Positions 1 through 9,100 of a stretch of DNA of 36,888 nucleotides are shown piece by piece. Position 1 is the first letter of the stretch. Every line of letters starts with the position of its first letter. The notes under the pieces were generated by a model that worked only from the letters and a program-made list of their open reading frames with translations, ran no database searches and was not told the DNA's origin. Made by a program: the position numbers and the translations under genes. The DNA comes from Chloroflexota bacterium (GTDB lineage Bacteria; Chloroflexota; Dehalococcoidia; Lucifugimonadales; UBA2985): positions 39,493 to 76,380 of the forward strand of contig PBBS01000016.1 of the NCBI GenBank assembly GCA_002717805.1. Reading direction: 5' to 3'.

Positions 1-34
1 CTTCTTCAGTTAGCGGGGTATTGATCTTTTTCAT
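1..34 (-). CDS. Fumarate hydratase class I, beta subunit (5' end only)
   Basis: Only the first 11 codons are inside the window. Reading leftward from an ATG at 34-32 gives MKKINTPLTEE, which runs off the edge. This matches the usual N-terminus of the beta (C-terminal-domain) subunit of two-subunit class I fumarases or tartrate dehydratases. The gene lies 28 bases downstream of the alpha subunit stop on the same strand, the expected fumA-fumB order. A GAGG-like ribosome site precedes the ATG. The identity rests largely on the neighbour and the short N-terminal match. Confidence 0.7.
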   Translation of the reverse strand, partial: MKKINTPLTEE

Positions 35-62
35 AAGGATAGCCCTCTTATATTATATATTC

Positions 63-908
63 TCATATAGTGGCAGTCTTTAGCCTAGCACTATGGCATT
101 GTAGATTTACTCCAACTGGGAGTGAGGTTATATGGGTTGGGTGAGTTTCTATGTTTACAGCCAAGGCAGTAGACCTACCTCCCCAAGCCTGAGGACCAAT
201 CCCACTAGCGTTAACTATTTCCAGTAGCTCCTGTTCAAGTTCTGCGACTTCAGGGTCTGGATTGAGCTCCCCAACTTTTCTAAGTAGGGATTTCTTTGCC
301 ATGTGCATTACATGTTCTGCCGTTCCACCAATGCCAACTCCTACTATTAGGGGAGGGCAAGGGTTACCTCCAGATTCCTCTATGGCCTTCAATGTGAAAT
401 CTATTACGCCCTTTTTCCCGTCTCCTGGCCTAAGAATCGCAAGTCGGCTCATGTTTTCACAGCCACCGCCCTTTGGGAGTATAGTTATTTTAAGATCTTC
501 ACCTGGGACTATATCTGTATGTACTATAGGTGGGGTGTTGTCTCCGGTGTTGATTCGCGCTGAGAATGGTTGGTTGACTATTGAATTTCTCAGAAAACCC
601 TCTTTATATCCAGACCTGACCCCATCTGAAAGGGCATCTATAAGATGACCTCCGATTAGGTGCACATCCTGACCTATTTCTAGGAATATAACTGTTGTAC
701 CTGTATCTTGGCATAGTGCTATTTGCTTTTCTGCAGCTATTTCGGAGTTCTTGACTATCATGTCCAAGACTTTTTGGGCCCTAGGGGCCTCTTCATTTTT
801 CCGAGCCTTTTTCAGTGCGTCTAATACGTCATCAGGTAGGAAGAAATTGGCTTCCTGTGACATTCTTGAGACAGTATCTCTTATATCAGATACATGAATT
901 TCTCTCAT
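63..908 (-). CDS. Fumarate hydratase class I, alpha subunit
   Basis: This 281-residue protein is the N-terminal-type subunit of a heterodimeric, oxygen-sensitive [4Fe-4S] hydro-lyase that interconverts fumarate and malate. Family signatures are ALCQDTGT around C66, the KGGGCENMS segment around C150 and the GGNPCPPLIVGVGIGG segment around C184. These cysteines are candidate cluster ligands. The length is normal for an alpha subunit. The start is an ATG with a strong GGAGG site six to seven bases upstream. The beta subunit follows immediately downstream, and malate dehydrogenase lies just upstream on the same strand, so this is a TCA-cycle operon. L-tartrate dehydratase is a relative, but the mdh/icd context favours fumarase. 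Confidence 0.93.
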   Translation of the reverse strand: MREIHVSDIRDTVSRMSQEANFFLPDDVLDALKKARKNEEAPRAQKVLDMIVKNSEIAAEKQIALCQDTGTTVIFLEIGQDVHLIGGHLIDALSDGVRSGYKEGFLRNSIVNQPFSARINTGDNTPPIVHTDIVPGEDLKITILPKGGGCENMSRLAILRPGDGKKGVIDFTLKAIEESGGNPCPPLIVGVGIGGTAEHVMHMAKKSLLRKVGELNPDPEVAELEQELLEIVNASGIGPQAWGGRSTALAVNIETHPTHITSLPVGVNLQCHSARLKTATI

Positions 909-994
909 ATCTCCTCCAGTAAAGAAATTATAGGATCAGTAGCACCAATATACTAGTTAGGGAATTACTGTTCCCAAAGCAGATATAAGTATAT

Positions 995-1930
995 CTAGCT
1001 GCCACGCTTGCTCATGACATCTATTAGTTCAGTTACAGCTGCGGCGGAGTTATCTAGATTTGCTTTCTCATCTGTAGAGAGTTCTACCTCAATTATCTCC
1101 TCTATACCTTTGGCACCTAGTTTGACTGGCACTCCTATATATAGACCATCGATGCCGTATTCGCCTTTAAGGTATGCGGCACAAGGGACTATTCTCTTCT
1201 TGTCCAATATTATAGAGTCGACCATTTGGGCAACAGCTGCTGAGGGAGCGTAGAAAGCGCTACCAGTCTTGAGTAATCCTACTATTTCTGCACCGCCATC
1301 TCTCGCTCTTTGTACTATAGGTTCCAGTACATCTGGTGCCAACAGCTTTGATATAGGTATACCCGCTACGTTAGTAGATTGCACTAAGGGAACCATAGTG
1401 TCACCATGTCCACCTAAAACATATGCTTGGACATCCTCTACGGATGCATTTACAGCCTCGGAGAGGAATGTTCTAAATCTGGCTGTATCCAGTATGCCAG
1501 CCATACCTATTACTCTTTCCCTAGGGAATTTAGTTATATCAAGAGCCTGCTGTGCCATTGCGTCTAATGGGTTAGATACTACAATGATTATTGACTCTGG
1601 AGAGTATCTTGCTACTTGTTCTGCAACTCCACCAACTATGTCCATGTTAGTGAAGAGTAAATCGTCTCTGCTCATGCCAGGTTTGCGAGCTATTCCGGCA
1701 GTGATAACTACCACATCAGAATTTGCCGTGTCCTCATAGGAGTTAGTTCCTGTGATTTTGCTATCCGTACCTAGGACAGGTCCGGATTCTAACATGTCTA
1801 GAGCCTTACCTTGAGGAAGGCCTTCTACTATATCCACTAGAACTATATCAGCGTATCCTCTTTCAAATAAGCGTTGTGCTACTGTTGCTCCTACATTTCC
1901 TGCCCCAACTACCGTTATCTTCTTACGCAC
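995..1930 (-). CDS. mdh: Malate dehydrogenase (LDH-like type)
   Basis: This 311-residue NAD-dependent dehydrogenase oxidises malate to oxaloacetate. It has a Rossmann glycine motif GAGNVG (9-14), an acidic residue (D33) at the end of beta-2 that prefers NAD over NADP, and the substrate-loop sequence [11 protein letters not shown] with R82 and R88. The SNPLDAM segment follows, and catalytic H175 lies in GGHGDT. The short form and these motifs place it in the LDH-like malate dehydrogenases found in Chloroflexus and many other bacteria. The start codon is GTG at 1930-1928, with AAGGAGG about 12 bases upstream. It lies between isocitrate dehydrogenase (upstream) and fumarase (downstream) on the same strand. 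Confidence 0.95.
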   Translation of the reverse strand: MRKKITVVGAGNVGATVAQRLFERGYADIVLVDIVEGLPQGKALDMLESGPVLGTDSKITGTNSYEDTANSDVVVITAGIARKPGMSRDDLLFTNMDIVGGVAEQVARYSPESIIIVVSNPLDAMAQQALDITKFPRERVIGMAGILDTARFRTFLSEAVNASVEDVQAYVLGGHGDTMVPLVQSTNVAGIPISKLLAPDVLEPIVQRARDGGAEIVGLLKTGSAFYAPSAAVAQMVDSIILDKKRIVPCAAYLKGEYGIDGLYIGVPVKLGAKGIEEIIEVELSTDEKANLDNSAAAVTELIDVMSKRGS

Positions 1931-1997
1931 GTTTCTTCAAATCCTCCTTATAAATCCATATATAAATTATTACAACCTTGGTTTGCCTAATTGTATC

Positions 1998-3203
1998 CTA
2001 GGAGATCCCACTGTATCGATTCCATCTCTCTTCAAGGTCCGGTTGCATAACAGTGTTGAGCAAGTATTCTCCTAGTTCTCTACTAGTGGCTCCTGTGTTT
2101 CTTCCTGTCATGACGACTTTGCGTTCATATTGTCCGCATACGTCGAGCGCTTTGTGAAGTTTCGAACCAAGTTCTGGGAACCCGATGTGTTCTAGGAGCA
2201 TTGCACCTGCCCGTAATACTGAACTCGGATCAGCGAATTGATCTCTGCCCTCATTTACCATTCTGGGAGCTGTTCCATGAATTGCTTCAAACATGGCGTA
2301 TCGGAGTCCGATATTTGCACTTCCGGCGGTTCCAACCCCCCCCTGAATCTGACCAGCTTCGTCGGTGAGTATGTCTCCGTATAGGTTTGGTAAAGCCAGT
2401 ACTTGGAACTCGTGGCGGCGTGAGGTATCTAGTAACTTTGCGGTCATTATGTCTATATACCAGCCGTCCCAGCTGATGCCAGGGTACTTTTCTGATACTT
2501 CCCTTGCTATGTCAAGGAATTTCCCATCAGTTGTTTTTACGACGTTGGCCTTAGTAACTACTGTTACTTTATCTTTGCCAGTTCGTTTGGCGTAATCAAA
2601 TGCTAGTTCTAGTATTCTTCTGGATCCTTGAGTGGTTATGACACGGAAGTCCATAGCAAGATCCTCTGTGACATTAATACCCTGACTGCCAAGGGCATAC
2701 ATGTCTTCCGTGTTTTCCCTAAAGAAAGTCCAGTCTATGTTATCTTTCGGTATACGCACAGGCCTCACATTTGCGAATAAGTCTAGTTCTTTACGCATTG
2801 AGACATTTGCACTTTCTATATTGGGCCATCCGTCGCCTTGCTCTGGTGTGTGCGTAGGACCTTTTAGTGTTACATGACACTTCTTTATCTCTTCCAGTAC
2901 ATCATCCGGTATAGCTTTCAGTTGCTTAGCTCGGTTTTCTATAGTTAAACCGTCGATGGTTCTAAATTCGACATTTCCAGCTTTCACTTGATCTGCCAAA
3001 AGATGTTCAAGAACAATTTGGGCTTCTTTTGTGATTGTAGGCCCAATACCGTCTCCACCGAGAATGCCTACAATGATAGGCTTTGCAGACGAGTAATCAA
3101 TCCAATCCTGATTGTTCTTGAGTCCATCAATTCGCTTTAGTTGAGCTTCCAACAGTGAGCCAAAGTGTTCTTTAGCGGATTCTATAACTTCTTTATCAGC
3201 CAT
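1998..3203 (-). CDS. Isocitrate dehydrogenase (isocitrate/isopropylmalate dehydrogenase family)
   Basis: A 401-residue beta-decarboxylating dehydrogenase. Visible family features are the GGDGIGPTI start of the fold, FFRENTEDMYALGSQGI (the ENTED-type substrate segment of isocitrate dehydrogenases), the IDIMTAKL segment, NLYGDILTDEAGQIQGG with the metal-binding aspartates, and EAIHGTAPR near the nucleotide site. The RENTEDMY segment favours isocitrate over 3-isopropylmalate. The context of mdh and fumarase supports a TCA role giving 2-oxoglutarate. Cofactor specificity (NAD or NADP) cannot be fixed with confidence from what I can see. The ATG start has a strong GAAGGAGG site. Confidence 0.88.
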   Translation of the reverse strand: MADKEVIESAKEHFGSLLEAQLKRIDGLKNNQDWIDYSSAKPIIVGILGGDGIGPTITKEAQIVLEHLLADQVKAGNVEFRTIDGLTIENRAKQLKAIPDDVLEEIKKCHVTLKGPTHTPEQGDGWPNIESANVSMRKELDLFANVRPVRIPKDNIDWTFFRENTEDMYALGSQGINVTEDLAMDFRVITTQGSRRILELAFDYAKRTGKDKVTVVTKANVVKTTDGKFLDIAREVSEKYPGISWDGWYIDIMTAKLLDTSRRHEFQVLALPNLYGDILTDEAGQIQGGVGTAGSANIGLRYAMFEAIHGTAPRMVNEGRDQFADPSSVLRAGAMLLEHIGFPELGSKLHKALDVCGQYERKVVMTGRNTGATSRELGEYLLNTVMQPDLEERWNRYSGIS

Positions 3204-3326
3204 TGTGCCACCCTCCTTCTTCCTTCGCCTACTGAGGATTTTCAGTAATTTCAGTAAATAGATGTTATTATCTGATTGCCCTTCTACTATTATATAATCT
3301 ATTGGTAGCTCTTTTCTACTCTTAAT

Positions 3327-5237
3327 CTATTCAATCACCGCCAGAACGTCGTTCTTAGCAACCCAATTGCCCGGCAGGGCGCTAAATTCCTTAACTATTC
3401 CATCTATAGGTGATGGTATCGCATTTTCCATCTTCATAGCTTCAAGATAGAGCACTGCATCTCCTTTTTTGACATGCGCTCCTATCTCGGCACCGTATCT
3501 CAGTAGTATTCCTGGCATAGGCGCAAGTATTTTGGTGCCTGATGCCGAAGAAGTCTGTATTTTAGCTTCAGTTGGTTTACTTTCTGGTAACGGATCTATG
3601 GTTTTTTCTGATTCTTGAACCGTCTGAGAACTTTGACTTGGTTGCGTAGGTGTGAAAGATTCAGGTGGAAGGCTTGTTTTCGTACCTCCAACGGGTTCTA
3701 CGGCCACTTGGTAGACTTCCGAGCCTAAGTATACGTTGAAGAGCCTGCTAGATGCTGGTGGAGTTACATTGGTTGCATGTTGTAACGGTGCAGCTTTGTC
3801 TCCTTGAGAAGCTTCACTAGGTGGAGCAGGTTCGTGTGGTTGCATTTCGTCCGGCAGTGGTTCCAGTCCGTATTTCCATTTTAGAAATCGTAACCCCGTT
3901 ACAGGATAAAGTGCATATGTCAGAACATCGGACATATCTGACGAGATATGCTTTATATCTTCTATTGCTTGTTCCATCTCAGGTTCTAGATAGTCTGCTG
4001 CTCTACCAGATACTGGATTCTGACCGCGGTCGTAATCCTTGAGAACTTTTGATGTTACTTCTTGGTCTATTTCCCTAGGTGGTTTCCCATAAAGACCAAA
4101 AACGTAGTCCTTTACTTGCCCGGAAACCATTTCATAACGTCCGAACAGGACGTTTAGTACTGCTTGGACTCCCACGATTTGGCTTGTTGGTGTTACCAAT
4201 GGAGGATAGCCAAGTTCTTTTCTTATCCTAGGTAATTCCTTATATACTTCATCTATTCGGTCGAGCGCATCTGCTTCTTTCAACTGAGAAGTAAGATTAC
4301 TTGCCATACCTCCAGGTATTTGATGGCTTAATACATTTGTATCTATTACTGAGAATCGAGTGGTGTCGAAATGTTCTTTATATTTTGGGGCTATAGATTC
4401 GAAATAGTCACCAAGTTTCAATATGTTATCAAGGTCAATACCAGGGCTCCTTTCGGTATCCTGAAGTGAAACGAGTAGTGGCTCTATAGCTGGTTGGGAT
4501 GTCCTGAGAGCAAAGGGAGATAGACATGTATCCACTATGTCTATACCTGCTTCTATGGCCTTGAGAACTGTCATAGAGGCCATTCCACTAGTGTAATGGG
4601 TGTGGAGGTGGATTGGCATAGAAACTGTTTCTTTAAGCTTACTAACTAACTGGTATGCGTCATAAGGGGAAAGGAGGCCTGCCATGTCTTTAAGACACAG
4701 ACTATCAGCGTCCATTTGTTCTAGTATACGCGCTTTATCTATAAAGTAGTCCAGATTGTATACGTCTCCGCCCATTCTAGGGCCAGTTACTGAGTAACAT
4801 ATAGTCCCTTGGAAATGTTTTCCTGCTCTTTTAATTGCTTTTGCAGCTGTTTCGAAGTTGCGTTCGTCATTTAAGGCGTCGAAAACCCTGAAGATATCTA
4901 TGCCAACTTCAGCCGACTTATCTATGAATGCATCGACTACATCATCCGGATAATTTCTATATCCTACTAGATTTTGGCCCCTTAGCAGCATTTGCAGAGG
5001 CGTCTTAGGAGCCAATTTCTTTAGTGTTCGCACTCTATCCCATGGGTCTTCTGCTAAAAACCTGGTGGTGACGTCGAACGTAGCACCGCCCCATACCTCT
5101 AGCGACCAGAAGCCTACCTCGTCCATTGCTGCAGCTATGGGTTCCATATCCGATAAACGCATACGCGTCGCTGCCAGACTCTGGTGGGCATCCCGCAGGG
5201 TTGTGTCAGTTATTTTTACGGGATTTGAAGAATTCAT
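3327..5237 (-). CDS. Pyruvate/oxaloacetate carboxyltransferase with fused biotin carrier (OadA/PycB/5S-like)
   Basis: A 636-residue protein with two parts. The N-terminal TIM-barrel carboxyltransferase domain begins ITDTTLRDAHQSLAATRM and continues through the FDALND and HLHTHYTSGMA metal-site segments. A conserved PYC/OADA C-terminal region follows, then a low-complexity linker at about 480-570 rich in P, S, T and E. The C-terminal biotinyl domain carries the AMKM biotinylation motif with K602. The protein moves a carboxyl group between biotin and pyruvate or oxaloacetate. Its neighbour upstream is a PccB/12S-like carboxyltransferase, and neither a biotin carboxylase nor sodium-pump OadB/OadG genes are in the window. 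It could be oxaloacetate decarboxylase alpha, pyruvate carboxylase subunit B, or the 5S+1.3S part of a transcarboxylase. The domain call is firm and the physiological reaction is open. Confidence 0.88.
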   Translation of the reverse strand: MNSSNPVKITDTTLRDAHQSLAATRMRLSDMEPIAAAMDEVGFWSLEVWGGATFDVTTRFLAEDPWDRVRTLKKLAPKTPLQMLLRGQNLVGYRNYPDDVVDAFIDKSAEVGIDIFRVFDALNDERNFETAAKAIKRAGKHFQGTICYSVTGPRMGGDVYNLDYFIDKARILEQMDADSLCLKDMAGLLSPYDAYQLVSKLKETVSMPIHLHTHYTSGMASMTVLKAIEAGIDIVDTCLSPFALRTSQPAIEPLLVSLQDTERSPGIDLDNILKLGDYFESIAPKYKEHFDTTRFSVIDTNVLSHQIPGGMASNLTSQLKEADALDRIDEVYKELPRIRKELGYPPLVTPTSQIVGVQAVLNVLFGRYEMVSGQVKDYVFGLYGKPPREIDQEVTSKVLKDYDRGQNPVSGRAADYLEPEMEQAIEDIKHISSDMSDVLTYALYPVTGLRFLKWKYGLEPLPDEMQPHEPAPPSEASQGDKAAPLQHATNVTPPASSRLFNVYLGSEVYQVAVEPVGGTKTSLPPESFTPTQPSQSSQTVQESEKTIDPLPESKPTEAKIQTSSASGTKILAPMPGILLRYGAEIGAHVKKGDAVLYLEAMKMENAIPSPIDGIVKEFSALPGNWVAKNDVLAVIE

Positions 5238-5345
5238 CTATTCAGATAGCCTCCATTTTAAGTAGATTAATGCAATTAATAGTCATAAAAGCCAAATTCA
5301 TAAGTTGGTTGGATAGAATATCGATTGCAGCTATGGATTGGTTTT

Positions 5346-6908
5346 CTAGAGAGGTATGCTACCGTGTTTTTTAGGCGGAAGCGCGTCTCGTTTGTTTTTT
5401 AACATGTCCAATGCGGCAATGATTTTCGGACGAGTTTCAGATGGGTCTATGACATCGTCTATGAAACCTCGGCTGGCTGCTATGTAAGGGTTACCAAATT
5501 TCTCCCTGTATTCCTTTACAAGTTGCTGTTTAGTCTCTTCTTTGTCTTCAGCCTCGTTTATAGCATTTCTATATATGATATTAACGGCTCCGTCAGGTCC
5601 CATAACCGCTATCTCTGCGGACGGCCAAGCTAAGTTAACATCACCTCTCAAGTGCTTGCTGCTCATTACTATGTATGCGCCACCATAAGCCTTTCTTATC
5701 AGAACACTTACTTTAGGCACTGTAGCTTCTGCGTAAGCGTAGAGTAATTTTGCTCCATGTCTTATTAATCCACCATATTCCTGTTCTGATCCTGGTAGGA
5801 ATCCTGGTACATCAATTAGTGTAACTATAGGTACGTTAAAGGCGTCGCAGAATCTAATAAACCTAGCAGCTTTTGTGGAACTGTCTATATCGAGTACCCC
5901 AGCCATAGATTCTGGTTGTTGCGCGACGATGCCTACTGTCTTGCCATCCATTCTGGCAAATCCAACTATAACGTTCTGGGCGTACATGCGGTGAACTTCC
6001 ATAAAGTCACCCATATCCACTATTCGCTCTATGATTGTTCTCATATTGTAGGGCCGAGATGAATCTTCAGGTATTATGTCTCTTAATTCAATATCTGCCC
6101 TACTTGCTGGATCCTCGGTAGGATAGTATGGAGCATCCTCTCCATTGTTCTGAGGAAGGAAGCTCAATAATCTTCGTAATTGAGTTATACATTCTTCTTC
6201 GCTATCTATGGCAAAATGTACTACCCCACTGCGAGTGGCGTGAGTAGTGGCTCCGCCAAGTTCTTCATGGGTTATTTCTTCTCCTATTGCTGCCTTTATG
6301 ACATCTGGGCCTGTTACATACATTTGGCCAGTACCGTTTACTGCGAATATGAAATCTGTCAGAGCGGGGGAGTATACAGCGCCACCGGCTGCTGGACCCA
6401 TAATAACAGATATCTGTGGTATGACTCCTGATAGGATGACGTTTCGATACATTATTTCTCCGTATGCAGCCAGGCTGGCTACGCCTTCCTGTATACGTGC
6501 TCCACCTGAGTCGTTCAGGCCTATTATTGGAGCTCCGTTCTTAGCGGCAAGGTCCATAAGTTTACTGACTTTTTCTCCGACAACCTCGGAAACGGACCCA
6601 CCAAGTATTGTAAAGTCGTGGGCGAATGTGAATGTAAGTCTTCCATTGACCCTTCCGTATCCGGTTACCACTGCGTCTCCGTAGTAGTGTTTTTCATCCA
6701 TTCCGAAGTCCGTCGCCCTGTGAGTCACAAATGAATCTATCTCTTGGAATGAGCCCCTGTCCATCAGCAGTGCTATTCGTTCTCTTGCTGTTAATTTACC
6801 TTTGTCGTGTTGCTGATCTATACGATTTTGTCCGCCTCCAACGGCTGACTCTTCTCGCATTTGTTGGAGCTCCTCCAGTCTTTGGGAGGCTGCTCTGCCT
6901 GTAGCCAT
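5346..6908 (-). CDS. Acyl-CoA carboxylase/transcarboxylase carboxyltransferase subunit (PccB/MmdA/12S-like)
   Basis: A 520-residue double-crotonase-fold carboxyltransferase of the propionyl-CoA carboxylase beta / methylmalonyl-CoA decarboxylase alpha / transcarboxylase 12S family. Seen are KGKLTARERI, the oxyanion segment GGSVSEVVGEKVSKLMDLA, NDSGGARIQEGV, MGPAAGGAVYSPALTDF, and in the second half IVTLIDVPGFLPGSEQEYGGLIRHGAKLLYAYAEATVPK followed by RKAYGGAYIVM (quoted here only as landmarks). It transfers carboxyl between biotin and acyl-CoA, most likely propionyl-CoA/methylmalonyl-CoA. The gene sits 108 bases upstream of the biotin-carrier-bearing OadA-like gene, so both likely share a biotin domain. 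The ATG is preceded by AAAAGGAGCAAT. Confidence 0.92.
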   Translation of the reverse strand: MATGRAASQRLEELQQMREESAVGGGQNRIDQQHDKGKLTARERIALLMDRGSFQEIDSFVTHRATDFGMDEKHYYGDAVVTGYGRVNGRLTFTFAHDFTILGGSVSEVVGEKVSKLMDLAAKNGAPIIGLNDSGGARIQEGVASLAAYGEIMYRNVILSGVIPQISVIMGPAAGGAVYSPALTDFIFAVNGTGQMYVTGPDVIKAAIGEEITHEELGGATTHATRSGVVHFAIDSEEECITQLRRLLSFLPQNNGEDAPYYPTEDPASRADIELRDIIPEDSSRPYNMRTIIERIVDMGDFMEVHRMYAQNVIVGFARMDGKTVGIVAQQPESMAGVLDIDSSTKAARFIRFCDAFNVPIVTLIDVPGFLPGSEQEYGGLIRHGAKLLYAYAEATVPKVSVLIRKAYGGAYIVMSSKHLRGDVNLAWPSAEIAVMGPDGAVNIIYRNAINEAEDKEETKQQLVKEYREKFGNPYIAASRGFIDDVIDPSETRPKIIAALDMLKNKRDALPPKKHGSIPL

Positions 6909-7246
6909 ATTTACTATTGCTCCTTTTAATGTTCTCTACTCACCGTCGAGTAGGAATAACTTTTCAGTGGACCATGTTACCAGATAATACAAGTATGTGC
7001 AATTTTATTTGTGCCTAAGTTTTTATAAACAAATCTGAATTCTGAAACTCGTACGAATAACAGCTAATTATGCTGATTACAATATGGATTACGTAAAGAA
7101 AGATCTATATATATTGACTAGTCGAAATGGCTCTATAGTCCATTTTGTGAATTATGGGTGTGGTTTCTAGTTTGAGTCAGATGACTAACTAAAGTACTAT
7201 ATGTATTAATCAGAATACGAAGTGTATACCGTATATAGAGGAATAA
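6909..7246. other. 338 bp divergent intergenic region
   Basis: This AT-rich spacer separates the leftward carboxyltransferase gene from the rightward membrane-protein gene. It must hold both promoters, but I see no -35/-10 pair with good spacing that I would defend. A 6-bp inverted repeat CTACTC/GAGTAG with a 6-base loop lies at 6936-6953, just upstream of the leftward start, and could form a leader hairpin. I see no open reading frame or RNA gene. Confidence 0.5.
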
Positions 7247-9097
7247 TTGGATCGAAAGATGATTTGGTTGAGACGTATAATATCAGTACCACTGGTGATC
7301 CTGTTTATAGCATTAGCCATTCCTGCATTTTCTGTGTTCACATCAATAAACATTCTGATCGAGCCGGATTTCATTAAGCAAAATCTGATTAGTAATGGAG
7401 TGTACGAAACGGAGTTTAAACGATCACTCCGTCGTAGCGTTACTGAAACTATTGATACTTGGAAAGATCACCTTGAATATAGTACGGGACAGCCACTAGA
7501 TATCGAGATTGACAGTAAGAATTTGGCTTATGCCTTCGAACGATCAATTGCTATGGATGTGATAGAGGCAGAGACGGGAAGAGCTATAGAAGAGATTCTT
7601 AGCTATATGAGGAGGGATCAAGAAGAGTTTGATCTAGGTATAGATATGGACAGGATTATTGAATCTACACTTTTAAATCTGGTAAATATCTTGTATAAAG
7701 AAGAGATTGTGGATTTGGAGATCGTTTCTAAAGGGGTAACAAATTCTGTCATCAACTCAGATATAGACGCTGAGATCATAGCGCAATCTATTCCAAACGA
7801 GTGGCTGAATAACCAGATAATTGAGGCTATACCGGAATTTGTGCCTTACGCTGCAGGCCAATCTGAAACATTTTCTATAACAGTAAATCTTGATGGAGTG
7901 TTTGAAGAAGATTCCATAATATACATAGACGGTGTAGCCAATGATGCACTAGGTCGTTGGTATGAATATATTAGTGATTTACTGGTTGAAAGCTTTATAA
8001 ATCGATCTGTGGCGGAACCTGTGGAGATAGATCTTTTCGGCGTATTTTCTGTAGGCCTTTCCGTAGATGAGTTGAGATATATTGTTAATGAAACTGTCGC
8101 TTCCAAAAACTTTGATGACCTGATTGATAGTCAATCTCTGGATGGGTTGGCATCATATCTTATGGGTTCTAGCGATGAATTTGAGTTATCTATGGATTTT
8201 GGGGAAGTTTCTTCTGGGGCTGTAGATCCTACTTTAGATATAATTAAAGCTAAGCTATTAAATACGGCGTCACAAGGTTCAGCTATTAATTCGATACTTG
8301 AAGGTGCTATCACCGTTCTAGTAGATCAATATAGGGATCCTATAGAAGCTGTGATTTCTGATTTAATACCTCACAATCTACTGATTAGTAAACATGATTT
8401 GATTGCAGAGCTCTCCAGAACAGAAGAAGGAATGGAGATATTGCGATCGATGGAAAACTTAAGGGCTTTATTGAAAGAAGGATTTGTTTATACAGATAAA
8501 GAACTGCGATCTCAACTTGGACCTGACGGAGTAGTACGTCTTAATCAAATCAGGGATTTAATTAAGGAAGCCTCGGTTTATGATGAAAAGGATTTGATCC
8601 GTCATATGATGGAATACGGTAAACTTGATACAGGCCAAATTGAAGAACTTAGAGATATCTTGAGTAACAATGCTAGTAGGGTTCTTGTGATGCAATTGCT
8701 GAGCCTTGTATTGCTTGTGATGATTGGACTTTTGGTTGCACGTGATTATATAAATAAAATACGCGCTATTCTGCTGTTGGGATTTGTTGCGTCTCTGGTT
8801 ATGTTAGCTGTTGTTATATCTGTTGATTCTGTTTTATCTAACAGCATAATTTCATTGATAACTGATCTGGAAAATCAGATTGCACGTCGAGAGTACGAGG
8901 GGGATTGGACTGATTTATTCGTAAGTAACATTGTTACTGAGTACACAATATCTACTATTAATATCATAGATAACTTCAGGATTATTTTGGTAGATGAAAT
9001 TAAATATTTTGGTGTATCGTGTGGATTACTAACCTTCGCACTATTTGTTGCCTCTCATTTGGTTTCCACGCTCGGTAAGCAATGGAAATCAGCTTGA
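7247..9097 (+). CDS. Unrecognised large membrane protein with long extracytoplasmic domain
   Basis: I do not recognise this 616-residue protein. One hydrophobic segment lies at about residues 11-33. A long acidic, mostly helical-looking region of about 440 residues follows, containing many Asp/Glu/Ile/Leu-rich stretches. Near the C-terminus are a pair of strongly hydrophobic segments (about 486-530) and a final one (about 585-605). This suggests a large loop outside the membrane held by four membrane helices. The start used is TTG at 7247, with GAGGAA ending three bases upstream. An ATG at 7259 is the alternative. It is a single-gene unit converging on the MBL gene with a three-base gap. No catalytic motif is visible. 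Confidence 0.75.
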   Translation: MDRKMIWLRRIISVPLVILFIALAIPAFSVFTSINILIEPDFIKQNLISNGVYETEFKRSLRRSVTETIDTWKDHLEYSTGQPLDIEIDSKNLAYAFERSIAMDVIEAETGRAIEEILSYMRRDQEEFDLGIDMDRIIESTLLNLVNILYKEEIVDLEIVSKGVTNSVINSDIDAEIIAQSIPNEWLNNQIIEAIPEFVPYAAGQSETFSITVNLDGVFEEDSIIYIDGVANDALGRWYEYISDLLVESFINRSVAEPVEIDLFGVFSVGLSVDELRYIVNETVASKNFDDLIDSQSLDGLASYLMGSSDEFELSMDFGEVSSGAVDPTLDIIKAKLLNTASQGSAINSILEGAITVLVDQYRDPIEAVISDLIPHNLLISKHDLIAELSRTEEGMEILRSMENLRALLKEGFVYTDKELRSQLGPDGVVRLNQIRDLIKEASVYDEKDLIRHMMEYGKLDTGQIEELRDILSNNASRVLVMQLLSLVLLVMIGLLVARDYINKIRAILLLGFVASLVMLAVVISVDSVLSNSIISLITDLENQIARREYEGDWTDLFVSNIVTEYTISTINIIDNFRIILVDEIKYFGVSCGLLTFALFVASHLVSTLGKQWKSA

Positions 9098-9100
9098 TAT

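Noticed and set aside
7114-7139. TTGACT/TATAGT promoter in the divergent region before the large membrane protein
   Set aside because: The spacing is only 14 bases, too short for a normal sigma70 promoter.
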